Assembly (NCBI GenBank): GCA_028692105.1
Contig: JAQUYC010000002.1
Location: 1 to 64,000, forward strand
Length of the DNA: 64,000 bases
Source: Eubacteriales bacterium
GTDB taxonomy: Bacteria > Bacillota > Clostridia > Peptostreptococcales > Anaerovoracaceae
Direction: 5' to 3'
The position numbers and the translations under genes are program-made. The notes under the pieces are model-generated. The model was not told where the DNA came from, made no database searches, and was given only the letters and a program-made list of their open reading frames with translations. Positions 43,109 to 51,601 of the stretch are shown piece after piece. How positions within the stretch are numbered: position 1 is the first letter of the stretch; each line of letters begins with the position of its first letter.

Positions 43109-43113
43109 ACGAT

Positions 43114-44289
43114 ATGAAGAAAAAATTAGTATTATTGCTGGCTTTGATAATGGTTGCAGGGTCCCTTGCTGCTTGCGGCAGCGGTGGCACCGATGACGGA
43201 GCTGATGCAACAGAAGTTAAAATCGGTATTAACTATGAATTGACAGGTGCTGTGGCTACTTACGGAGAATCTTCTGTTGACGGTATCTTGATGGCATTCG
43301 ATGAAATCAATGAAGCAGGCGGTATCAACGGACTCATGATTAATCCTGTTACTGTAGACAATAAGTCCGATGCTGCGGAAGCTACTTCTCTGGCTACCAG
43401 ACTTATGACGCAGGAAGACGTAGTAGCTTGTCTTGGACCTGCCACATCAGGAAATTATATGGCTACCATTCCGGTAGCAATGGGTAACGGTATTCCAATT
43501 ATTTCCGCTTCTGCTACTGCTGATGAAGGAGTAACAGTCGACGCAGCCGGAAACGTGAATGATTATGTTTTCAGACTTTGCTTCAATGATTCTTTCCAGG
43601 GAGTAACCATGGCAAACTTTGCTTCTCAAAACCTTGGAGCCAAGACTGCAGTTATCGTTCAGGATAACTCAAGTGATTATGCAAAAGGTCTTGCAAAGAA
43701 CTTTAAATCAACCTTTACTGAAGCAGGCGGAACAATCATAGCGGAAGAAGGCTATGTTGCAAAAGATAAAGATTTCAATGCAATCCTGACCAGCATTAAA
43801 GGAAAGAGTTTTGATGTTATTTTCCTTCCGGGATATTATCAGGAAGCTGGCCTGATCATAAAACAGGCACGTGATTTAGGAATTACTGCTCCTATTCTTG
43901 GTGCAGACGGATTTGACTCACCGGTTCTGTTAGAACTTGCCGGACCGGAAGCACTGAATGACGTATACTTCTCCAACCACTATTCATCACTGGATCAGGA
44001 TCCATTGGTTCAGGATTTTATAACAGGTTTCAAGGAAAAGTACGGTACGGAACCAAATGCATTCCATGCTCTTGGATATGACCTTGGGAAGTTCATTGCA
44101 GACGCAATTGTACGTGCAGGATCAACAGATCCTTCTGCTATTAAAGATGCTCTTGCAGGAACAACTAATTTTGTTGGAGTAACCGGTACTTTCAGCATGG
44201 GCGCAGATCACAACCCAATTAAATCAATAGTAGTTATCGGGCTTGAAAACGGTGTTCAAAGCACAAGTGTCAAGGTCGAGCCTAAATAA
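43114..44289 (+). CDS. livK: Branched-chain amino acid ABC transporter substrate-binding lipoprotein
   Basis: Signal/lipobox MKKKLVLLLALIMVAGSLAACGSGG; EVKIGINYELTGAVATYGESSVDG; clusters with livHMGF. Confidence 0.93.
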   Translation: MKKKLVLLLALIMVAGSLAACGSGGTDDGADATEVKIGINYELTGAVATYGESSVDGILMAFDEINEAGGINGLMINPVTVDNKSDAAEATSLATRLMTQEDVVACLGPATSGNYMATIPVAMGNGIPIISASATADEGVTVDAAGNVNDYVFRLCFNDSFQGVTMANFASQNLGAKTAVIVQDNSSDYAKGLAKNFKSTFTEAGGTIIAEEGYVAKDKDFNAILTSIKGKSFDVIFLPGYYQEAGLIIKQARDLGITAPILGADGFDSPVLLELAGPEALNDVYFSNHYSSLDQDPLVQDFITGFKEKYGTEPNAFHALGYDLGKFIADAIVRAGSTDPSAIKDALAGTTNFVGVTGTFSMGADHNPIKSIVVIGLENGVQSTSVKVEPK

Positions 44290-44333
44290 AAATTATCTAC
44301 AGTCGACAATTTTCTACTAAAGCCTTATAATGA
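44289..44333 (+). promoter_or_regulatory. Promoter-like module copy 1 (TCGACA-N17-TATAAT)
   Basis: 45-bp direct repeat unit; -35 at 44303-44308, -10 at 44326-44331. Confidence 0.65.
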
Positions 44334-44376
44334 GGCAGTAACGACTGCTTGCCTCGTTGAAACGCACAGAGGAAAG

Positions 44377-44421
44377 AAAATTATCTACAGTCGACAATTT
44401 TCTACTAAAGCGTTATAATGA
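44377..44421 (+). promoter_or_regulatory. Promoter-like module copy 2 (TCGACA-N17-TATAAT)
   Basis: 44/45 identical to copy 1; -35 at 44391-44396, -10 at 44414-44419. Confidence 0.7.
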
Positions 44422-44450
44422 TTAAGTTAGAGTACTTACTCTAACTTAAT
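44421..44450 (+). other. Perfect 12-bp hairpin directly downstream of promoter copy 2
   Basis: attaagttagag-tactta-ctctaacttaat. Confidence 0.85.
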
Positions 44451-44512
44451 TATTGTTATTAAACCGATAATGATTTTGACGAAGAAATTAGCAACGCGGA
44501 GGTACCTATACT

Positions 44513-45391
44513 TTGGACCAATTTTTACAACAGATTGTAAACGGCATTTCCCTTGGCAGCATTTATGCGCTTATTGCCTTAGGATATACTATGATTTACG
44601 GAATAATTAAATTAATAAACTTCGCACATGGTGATATATACATGATCGGCGCTTATATTGGATTCGCGGTCACCACATACACACATTTAGGATTTTTTCC
44701 GGCTCTTATTATCTCCATGATCGGATGCACGGTCTTGGGTGTTCTTATTGAGAAAGTGGCATACAAGCCGCTTCGAAACTCATCCAGAATAGCCGTATTG
44801 ATTACAGCAATCGGCATGTCCTTTTTATTGGAATATGTGATGATGTTCTTTGTCGGAGCAGAAGTACGATCGTATCCGACATTAATACCTAAAAAAGCGT
44901 TTCACATCGGTGATATCATTATTAATACGCAGCAGATCTACATCGTTCTTACTGCGGTTGCACTTATGATATTACTGCAGTTTATTGTGCATAAAACCAA
45001 AACCGGGAAGGCTATGCGTGCTGTTTCTATAGACAAAGATGCAGCACAGCTGATGGGTATAAATGTAAATAATACTATTTCATTTACGTTTGCCATCGGT
45101 TCAGCATTTGCCGGAGCCGCCGGTGTACTGGTTGGAATATATTATAATTCGATAGACCCGCTTATGGGAATGATGCCAGGATTAAAAGCCTTTGTAGCTG
45201 CCGTCTTCGGAGGAATCGGAAACATCCCCGGGGCCATGATCGGCGGACTTGGCATTGGTATTATGGAGACACTGGTTTCCGGCTATGGCAATTCAATGTA
45301 TCGTGATGCTGCTGTATTTGCATTGCTGATCGTTATTCTGATTGTAAAGCCGACCGGGCTTCTTGGTAAGAATACAAGGGAGAAGGTGTAA
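44513..45391 (+). CDS. livH: Branched-chain amino acid ABC transporter permease LivH
   Basis: LQQIVNGISLGSIYALIALGYTMIYGIIKLINFAHGDIYM; TTG start with cggaggt RBS. Confidence 0.93.
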   Translation: MDQFLQQIVNGISLGSIYALIALGYTMIYGIIKLINFAHGDIYMIGAYIGFAVTTYTHLGFFPALIISMIGCTVLGVLIEKVAYKPLRNSSRIAVLITAIGMSFLLEYVMMFFVGAEVRSYPTLIPKKAFHIGDIIINTQQIYIVLTAVALMILLQFIVHKTKTGKAMRAVSIDKDAAQLMGINVNNTISFTFAIGSAFAGAAGVLVGIYYNSIDPLMGMMPGLKAFVAAVFGGIGNIPGAMIGGLGIGIMETLVSGYGNSMYRDAAVFALLIVILIVKPTGLLGKNTREKV

Positions 45392-45394
45392 TAT

Positions 45395-46351
45395 ATGAGA
45401 GCATTAACAAAAAAGAATCTGCTGATTCTAAGTTCCATTATATTGACCTTTGCGCTTGTGCAGGTTCTGTTCATGGTCGGCATTCTGAATAGTTTTTATG
45501 AAATCACCATAGCTACGATATGTATAAATATTATTTTGGCTGTAAGCCTTAATCTTGTTACAGGGTTTACAGGTCAGTTTTCCCTTGGTCATGCAGGTTT
45601 CATGTCAATTGGTGCTTATGTCTGTGCGATTATTTCAATGCGCATGGGATCAGTAGGAGGATTTATTTTTGGAATGCTGGCAGGAGCCCTTGCCGCAGCA
45701 TTTGTTGGGGTATTAATCGGTATACCCACACTCAGATTAAAGGGAGACTACCTGGCTATTGCTACTCTTGGAATGGCAGAGATCGTGCGAGTCGTGTTTT
45801 TAAATCTGGAAATTACAAACGGAGCCGCAGGTCTGAATGGAATCCCAAGATATGCAAACTGGCTTTGGCTATTCCTATTTACAGTACTGGCAGTAGTATT
45901 GATAAATAACTTTATTAAGTCTTCACCCGGCCGAGCATGTATTGCTATAAGGGAAGATGAGATTGCTGCGGAATCTATGGGTATTAACACAACGAAATAC
46001 AAGGTTATAGCATTTGCGATCGGAGCTTTTTTTGCAGGTCTTGCAGGAGGTCTCTATTCATCGTATTTCTACTTTCTAAAACCTGATCTGTTTGGATTTA
46101 TGAAATCAGTAGATATTTTAGTAATTGTTGTTCTTGGAGGATTAGGAAGCCTCACGGGCTCAGTAATAGCAGCCATATTATTAGCTTTGATAACAACTTT
46201 CCTTCAATCATTTACTGCAGTTCGCATGATCGTCTACGCGGCACTTCTGGTATTGATTATGATATTCAGACCTCAGGGACTTATGGGCTCAAAAGAAATA
46301 AACGACATATTAAAATTCAGATTCAGAAATAAAGATGAGAAAATTGAGTAA
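45395..46351 (+). CDS. livM: Branched-chain amino acid ABC transporter permease LivM
   Basis: SLNLVTGFTGQFSLGHAGFMSIGAY; GLNGIP; VVLGGLGSLTGSVI. Confidence 0.93.
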   Translation: MRALTKKNLLILSSIILTFALVQVLFMVGILNSFYEITIATICINIILAVSLNLVTGFTGQFSLGHAGFMSIGAYVCAIISMRMGSVGGFIFGMLAGALAAAFVGVLIGIPTLRLKGDYLAIATLGMAEIVRVVFLNLEITNGAAGLNGIPRYANWLWLFLFTVLAVVLINNFIKSSPGRACIAIREDEIAAESMGINTTKYKVIAFAIGAFFAGLAGGLYSSYFYFLKPDLFGFMKSVDILVIVVLGGLGSLTGSVIAAILLALITTFLQSFTAVRMIVYAALLVLIMIFRPQGLMGSKEINDILKFRFRNKDEKIE

Positions 46352-46365
46352 AGGAGGGGCCTATC

Positions 46366-47151
46366 ATGCCATTGCTTAAAGTTGACAAATTAACAAAATC
46401 CTTTGGCGGGCTTACCGCAGTATCCAATGTCAGTCTTCATATCGACAGGGGAGAGCTTGTTGGATTGATCGGCCCGAATGGTGCCGGGAAAACGACACTT
46501 TTCAATCTTCTTACAGGAGTATATGTACCCACATCAGGATCCATTAACTTGGAAAAAGATAGCGGGGTCATTGAACTTGCTGGAAAGAAGCCCTATAATG
46601 TAACAAAAGAAGGGTTGGCAAGAACATTCCAGAATATAAGATTATTTAAGGATTTAACCGTCATTGACAATGTACGGATTGCAATGCATCTAAACGTCAA
46701 ATACGGTCTTGGTTCCGCTTTCCTGCATTTCAATAAATATCATAACGAAGAAGATGAATTGAAAGCAGAAGCAGAACGGCTTTTAGATATATTTCATCTT
46801 TCTCATAAAAAAAATGAATTGGCAAAAAATCTTCCTTATGGAGAGCAGCGGCATCTGGAAATTGCCAGAGCGCTCGCTACAAAGCCGTCTTTATTGTTAC
46901 TGGATGAACCTGCGGCAGGCATGAATCCTTATGAAACAGCGGCCTTGACAGATATTATTGAATGGATTCGGACCGAATTTGATCTTACGATATTATTGAT
47001 TGAACACGACATGTCGCTGGTAATGAAGATTTGTGAACGAATCTATGTATTGGATTACGGTATGCTCATCGCTTCGGGTGAGCCGGATGAGATAAGGAAG
47101 AATAAGAGAGTAATAGAGGCATATTTAGGGGAGGACGTGAATAATGCTTGA
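46366..47151 (+). CDS. livG: Branched-chain amino acid ABC transporter ATP-binding protein LivG
   Basis: GPNGAGKTT; ARTFQNIRLF; LPYGEQRHLEIARAL. Confidence 0.93.
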   Translation: MPLLKVDKLTKSFGGLTAVSNVSLHIDRGELVGLIGPNGAGKTTLFNLLTGVYVPTSGSINLEKDSGVIELAGKKPYNVTKEGLARTFQNIRLFKDLTVIDNVRIAMHLNVKYGLGSAFLHFNKYHNEEDELKAEAERLLDIFHLSHKKNELAKNLPYGEQRHLEIARALATKPSLLLLDEPAAGMNPYETAALTDIIEWIRTEFDLTILLIEHDMSLVMKICERIYVLDYGMLIASGEPDEIRKNKRVIEAYLGEDVNNA

Positions 47152-47851
47152 GATAAAAAATCTTAGTGTACATTACGGTGTCATCCATGCTTTAAAGGAT
47201 ATTACTCTGACGGTAAATACAGGTGAAATTGTAACACTTATCGGAGCAAACGGAGCAGGTAAGACAACGACTCTACGCACAATATCCGGTTTGATTAAAC
47301 CGACAAGCGGCGAAATAATGCTGGAAGGAAAGAACATCACATCTCTTTCAGCGCCTCAGCGGGTAGAATTAGGGATATCACAGGTGCCGGAAGGAAGAAG
47401 AATTTTTCCGGAGATGAGCGTGTTTGAAAATCTAGAGCTTGGCGCATTTCTTAGAAATGACAAAAAAGGGATCAAACAGGATATTGATATGGTGTTTGAC
47501 CAATTTCCCATACTCGGTGATCGAAGAAAACAGATGGCAGGAACCTTGTCCGGAGGAGAACAGCAAATGCTTGCAATAGGACGAGGTCTTATGTCAAAAC
47601 CCAGGATCCTTTTGCTGGATGAGCCTTCGATGGGTCTTGCACCTTTGTTGGTACGTGAAATTTTTAAAATTATCCAGGAAATTAATCAGTCAGGTACCAC
47701 AATCCTTTTAGTGGAGCAGAATGCCAGCATGGCGCTCTCTATCGCACACAGGGCATATGTACTCGAAACCGGATCAATTGTATTAAGCGGGCAGGGAAAG
47801 GAACTTGCAAAGAGCAGTGATATTCAAAAAGCTTATTTAGGAGGGGAATAG
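47144..47851 (+). CDS. livF: Branched-chain amino acid ABC transporter ATP-binding protein LivF
   Basis: GANGAGKTTTLRTISGL; VPEGRRIFPEMSVFENLELGAF; LSGGEQQMLAIGRGLM. Confidence 0.94.
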   Translation: MLEIKNLSVHYGVIHALKDITLTVNTGEIVTLIGANGAGKTTTLRTISGLIKPTSGEIMLEGKNITSLSAPQRVELGISQVPEGRRIFPEMSVFENLELGAFLRNDKKGIKQDIDMVFDQFPILGDRRKQMAGTLSGGEQQMLAIGRGLMSKPRILLLDEPSMGLAPLLVREIFKIIQEINQSGTTILLVEQNASMALSIAHRAYVLETGSIVLSGQGKELAKSSDIQKAYLGGE

Positions 47852-47852
47852 T

Positions 47853-48497
47853 ATGTATGTAAAAAATAGAATGACTACGAATCCGTATACTATAGCTTTT
47901 GACGCACCGATTACTGAAGTAATCGAACTTATGCGGGAAAAAAATTTAAAAAGGCTTCCGGTTGTTAATAAAGATAAAGTCGTCGGGATGCTGACTCAAG
48001 GAGATATTCAAAAGGTGTCTCCTACAAAAGCAACGACATTGAGTATTTATGAGTTGAATTATTTGTTGGCAAAGACCAAGGTCAGTGATGCGATGACTAA
48101 AGAAGTAATTTCAATATCTCCGGATTCTCTTTTAGAAGAAGCGGCCGTTCTGATGCGTGACAGCAAAGTCGGTGCTCTTGTCGTTATGAAAGATGGTAAA
48201 CTTACCGGTATTATCACTGAAAGTGATATATTTGAAGCATTTATAGATTTAATGGGCTTCCGTGAAACAGGAAGCAGAATCACTATACAGGCTAAGGATG
48301 TTCCCGGTGTCCTGGCTGATATTGGCGAAATTTTCAACGCTTTGGATTTAAATATCACCCATATAGCAGTATACCGACAAAATTCGGGTTACAGCGATGT
48401 TGTTATAAGGACCAGTTCTTTAAACACCGATACTTTGGAACAGAAATTGATAGAGCATGGCTATATAATTGAAAATGTCATTCGAAATGAGGGCTGA
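47853..48497 (+). CDS. CBS-pair plus ACT domain protein (AcuB-like)
   Basis: Two CBS motifs (MTTNPYTIAFDAPITEVIELMREKNLKRLPVV; DAMTKEVISISPDSLLEEAAVLMRDSKVGALVV) then RITIQAKDVPGVLADIGEIF. Confidence 0.88.
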   Translation: MYVKNRMTTNPYTIAFDAPITEVIELMREKNLKRLPVVNKDKVVGMLTQGDIQKVSPTKATTLSIYELNYLLAKTKVSDAMTKEVISISPDSLLEEAAVLMRDSKVGALVVMKDGKLTGIITESDIFEAFIDLMGFRETGSRITIQAKDVPGVLADIGEIFNALDLNITHIAVYRQNSGYSDVVIRTSSLNTDTLEQKLIEHGYIIENVIRNEG

Positions 48498-48562
48498 TTC
48501 ATAAAGGAGCGAAATTTTCTTAGGATACATTATAAAATAAATTAATTTTTAAAATACTATTA

Positions 48563-48596
48563 AAAGGAAAGTTCAAACTGAACTTTCCTTTTTTAT
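48563..48596 (+). terminator. Rho-independent terminator after the liv/CBS-ACT operon
   Basis: aaaggaaagttcaaactgaactttccttttttat. Confidence 0.88.
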
Positions 48597-48655
48597 CTTG
48601 CGTAAAAATAAAAAAAAAGTAAATAATAAAAACGAGAAAGAGAGGAGATGAAAGA

Positions 48656-48871
48656 ATGAAAAATGGAAAAATTTTTCTCGTGCTTTTATTGATTTTAACT
48701 CTATTGACATTCGCCGCATGTGCTGGAAATGATGATAATGTTACTCCCAATGTGCCGGATGTAACAGATGATGAAAACAACAGAATGGACGGAGAAAACA
48801 ATGGAGGCGGAATTAGCGGTGGAGCCGCTGATGATAACGAGCTCACTACTGATGGTGGTATTGGGGACTGA
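48656..48871 (+). CDS. Small acidic putative lipoprotein (71 aa)
   Basis: MKNGKIFLVLLLILTLLTFAACAGNDD lipobox; agaggagatg RBS; flanked by terminators. Confidence 0.65.
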   Translation: MKNGKIFLVLLLILTLLTFAACAGNDDNVTPNVPDVTDDENNRMDGENNGGGISGGAADDNELTTDGGIGD

Positions 48872-48889
48872 AAATCAATAAAGGATAAG

Positions 48890-48920
48890 AGCACAGAGGA
48901 CATAACCTTTGTGCTTTTTC
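48890..48920 (+). terminator. Rho-independent terminator after the small lipoprotein gene
   Basis: agcacagagg-acata-acctttgtgctttttc. Confidence 0.75.
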
Positions 48921-48978
48921 TTTCAAAGTGTGAAATCTCTCCTGCTTGTATGTGTTTCCTGTTTATGGTAAAATATTA

Positions 48979-50979
48979 ATGGTGATAAAATTGAAAGTAA
49001 ATAAAAATAATAGAAGAATAGAATTAGTCAATAAAATAAGAAAAGATGAAGTGATTGAAGGCATACTCTCAAAGCATAAAAAGGGCTTTGGCTTTGTAAT
49101 TCCGAAAGAAAACGGAAGTTCAGACGGAGATGTTTTTATTTCACATTCCGGAATTAATGGCGCTATGAATGGAGATTCTGTTTTGGTAAGATTATTGCCT
49201 CCGAGCCAAATTAGCAGAACGAGGGAAGGCGTAATAGATCGTATCATCAAAAGAGCAGCTGTTGAAGTAGTTGGAACTTTTGAAAAAAGCAAGCATTTTG
49301 GTTTTGTTGTACCTGATGACAGAAGATTAAACGATGATATTTTTGTTCTGAAAAAGGATTTTAACGGTGCACGTGCCGGAGATAAGGTTGTAGCAAAAAT
49401 CTATAAATATCCGGACAAGCACAATAGTGCGGAAGGAAAAATCGAAGAAATCATCAGCAGAAGCGGAGAAGTCGGAGGAGACATCAAAGCATTGATCCGT
49501 CAGTATAATTTAAAACAAGAATTCCCGGCGAAAGTAGAAGCAGAAACAAAAAAAATACAATTGAAAATAACAGAGAATGAGATTAAAGGCAGAATAGACT
49601 TAAGAGATAAGACCATCATAACCATGGATGGTGCCGATGCTAAGGATCTGGACGATGCAGTTTCGATAGAAAGGCTTCCGGGAGGCAATTATTTGCTCGG
49701 GGTTCACATAGCTGATGTAAGCCATTACGTTCAAGAGGGAAGCCAGGTCGACAAAGAAGCCTTACAAAGAGGCAACAGTGTCTATCTGATCGATCAGGTC
49801 ATTCCTATGCTGCCTAAAATATTGTCAAACGGCATCTGCAGCCTTAATCCTGATGAAGACAGGCTTACCTTATCTGTAAGTATGGAAATAGACAGCCGGG
49901 GTAAGGTTGTAAATCATGAAATCTATAAAAGCATAATTCATTCAAAAGCACGAATGGTATACTGTGATGTTTCCGATATGCTCGAAAACAATGATACCGA
50001 ATTAATTGAAAAATATCGAGAGATATACGATGCTATAGTGATGATGAATGAATTAGCTTTGATTTTACGCAAGGCCAGAGATGACAGAGGCAGTCTTGAT
50101 TTTGATATTGATGAAGCCTATATCACCCTTAATGACCAAGGAATTCCTGTCAGTGTTGAAACAGCTGAAAGAAGAATAGCGAATCGAATCATCGAAGAAT
50201 TTATGCTGATTGCAAATGAAACGATAGCTGAACATTTTTACTGGATGGAGATTCCTTTTGTTTTTCGTGTCCATGAAGCTCCGGCTCCAGAAAAAATTGA
50301 GGTATTTAAAAGCTTTATTATGAGCTTTGGCCTTACTTTAAAGGGAAGCCAAGAAAACATACATCCAAAAGCATTAAATGAAATAATTAAAAAAGTAAAA
50401 GGAAAGCCCGAAGAACATGTTATAAATACAGTCATGCTTCGATCCATGAAAAAAGCATTTTACGGAACAGAATGTGCAGGTCACTTTGGCTTGGGAGTGA
50501 AATATTACTGCCATTTTACTTCTCCGATTCGAAGATATCCTGATTTGATAATACATCGTATTATTAAGGAATTTATTCAGGGTAAACCGGACGTAAAGAG
50601 GATTCGGTCTCTCAGGAAGAAAACAAAAAATGCTGCTGCAATATCTTCTGAAACAGAACGTCAAGCACTTGAACTCGAAAGAGAAGTAGAAAAGCTGAAA
50701 AAAGCAGAGTATATGACATACCATGTCGGAGAAATACATGATGGTATCATAAGCGGAGTTGCAAGCTTTGGATTTTTCGTAGAAATAGAAAATACCGTAG
50801 AAGGCATGGTGAGAGTCGATTCATTGAATGACGATTATTATGATTTTGAGAACACAAAATACCGTCTTATAGGCAGGAGAACTAATAAAATCTATGCTTT
50901 GGGTGATAAGGTCACAATTAAGGTACACTCGGTGGATTTGCAGGAAAAAGAAATCAATTTTGTTATCGAAAATTCGTGA
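48979..50979 (+). CDS. rnr: Ribonuclease R
   Basis: TMDGADAKDLDDAVSIERL; RNB and S1 domains; HFTSPIRRYPDLIIHR. Exact start uncertain. Confidence 0.94.
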   Translation: MVIKLKVNKNNRRIELVNKIRKDEVIEGILSKHKKGFGFVIPKENGSSDGDVFISHSGINGAMNGDSVLVRLLPPSQISRTREGVIDRIIKRAAVEVVGTFEKSKHFGFVVPDDRRLNDDIFVLKKDFNGARAGDKVVAKIYKYPDKHNSAEGKIEEIISRSGEVGGDIKALIRQYNLKQEFPAKVEAETKKIQLKITENEIKGRIDLRDKTIITMDGADAKDLDDAVSIERLPGGNYLLGVHIADVSHYVQEGSQVDKEALQRGNSVYLIDQVIPMLPKILSNGICSLNPDEDRLTLSVSMEIDSRGKVVNHEIYKSIIHSKARMVYCDVSDMLENNDTELIEKYREIYDAIVMMNELALILRKARDDRGSLDFDIDEAYITLNDQGIPVSVETAERRIANRIIEEFMLIANETIAEHFYWMEIPFVFRVHEAPAPEKIEVFKSFIMSFGLTLKGSQENIHPKALNEIIKKVKGKPEEHVINTVMLRSMKKAFYGTECAGHFGLGVKYYCHFTSPIRRYPDLIIHRIIKEFIQGKPDVKRIRSLRKKTKNAAAISSETERQALELEREVEKLKKAEYMTYHVGEIHDGIISGVASFGFFVEIENTVEGMVRVDSLNDDYYDFENTKYRLIGRRTNKIYALGDKVTIKVHSVDLQEKEINFVIENS

Positions 50980-50988
50980 TGTATTTTA

Positions 50989-51027
50989 TAGCAGCCATGG
51001 GGATAAACCCCCATGGCTGTTTTTTTT
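50989..51027. terminator. Terminator between convergent rnr and CBS genes
   Basis: agcagccatggggataaacccccatggctgttttttttg. Confidence 0.85.
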
Positions 51028-51031
51028 GATA

Positions 51032-51454
51032 TCAGTTCATAGTGCTTTGCTTTGAAATGGCTGACAGTGCATCACCGGCTTCATCGACATAAATAGATTT
51101 TCGAGCAACATCAGCCATAGCCAATATACCGACGATTTTATTGTTTTCTAAAACAGGGAGCCTCCTTATCTGATATTTTGCCATGAGCAGAGCTGCCTCA
51201 TGCGTATCCATATTCGGATCAGCAGAGACAAGATTTTTTGTCATAATATCTTTAGCAGCTTTTGGGCTATCACCGGTAGAAACTGAACGGACAACGATAT
51301 CACGATCAGTTATGATACCCAAAGCTTCCCCACGGTCATTGCAGACCGGGATGGAACCGATATTTTCCTGCTTCATTTGCTTTGCAACCTGTTCAATGCT
51401 TGTTTCTGGCCGTACACAAGTCACCGTCGTCGACATTAATTCTTTTACACGCAT
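51032..51454 (-). CDS. CBS domain pair protein
   Basis: MRVKELMSTTVTCVRPETSIEQVAKQMKQENIGSIPVCNDRGEALGIITDRDIVVR. Confidence 0.92.
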   Translation of the reverse strand: MRVKELMSTTVTCVRPETSIEQVAKQMKQENIGSIPVCNDRGEALGIITDRDIVVRSVSTGDSPKAAKDIMTKNLVSADPNMDTHEAALLMAKYQIRRLPVLENNKIVGILAMADVARKSIYVDEAGDALSAISKQSTMN

Positions 51455-51601
51455 AAAGACCTCCTATCAATTAATTGCTTTTATGCCCGCTATTTTATGC
51501 TTTTATCGACAATAAAAAAAGGGCATACCTATACTCTTAGACTTCCCCTTTTTTAAATAAATATGTCATATAGCTGCATACTTTACTTAAATATTAATGT
51601 T

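Noticed and set aside
44289-44421. Two-copy repeat considered as a minimal CRISPR
   Set aside because: Only two 45-bp copies, each with well-spaced -35/-10 elements and no cas genes in the window.
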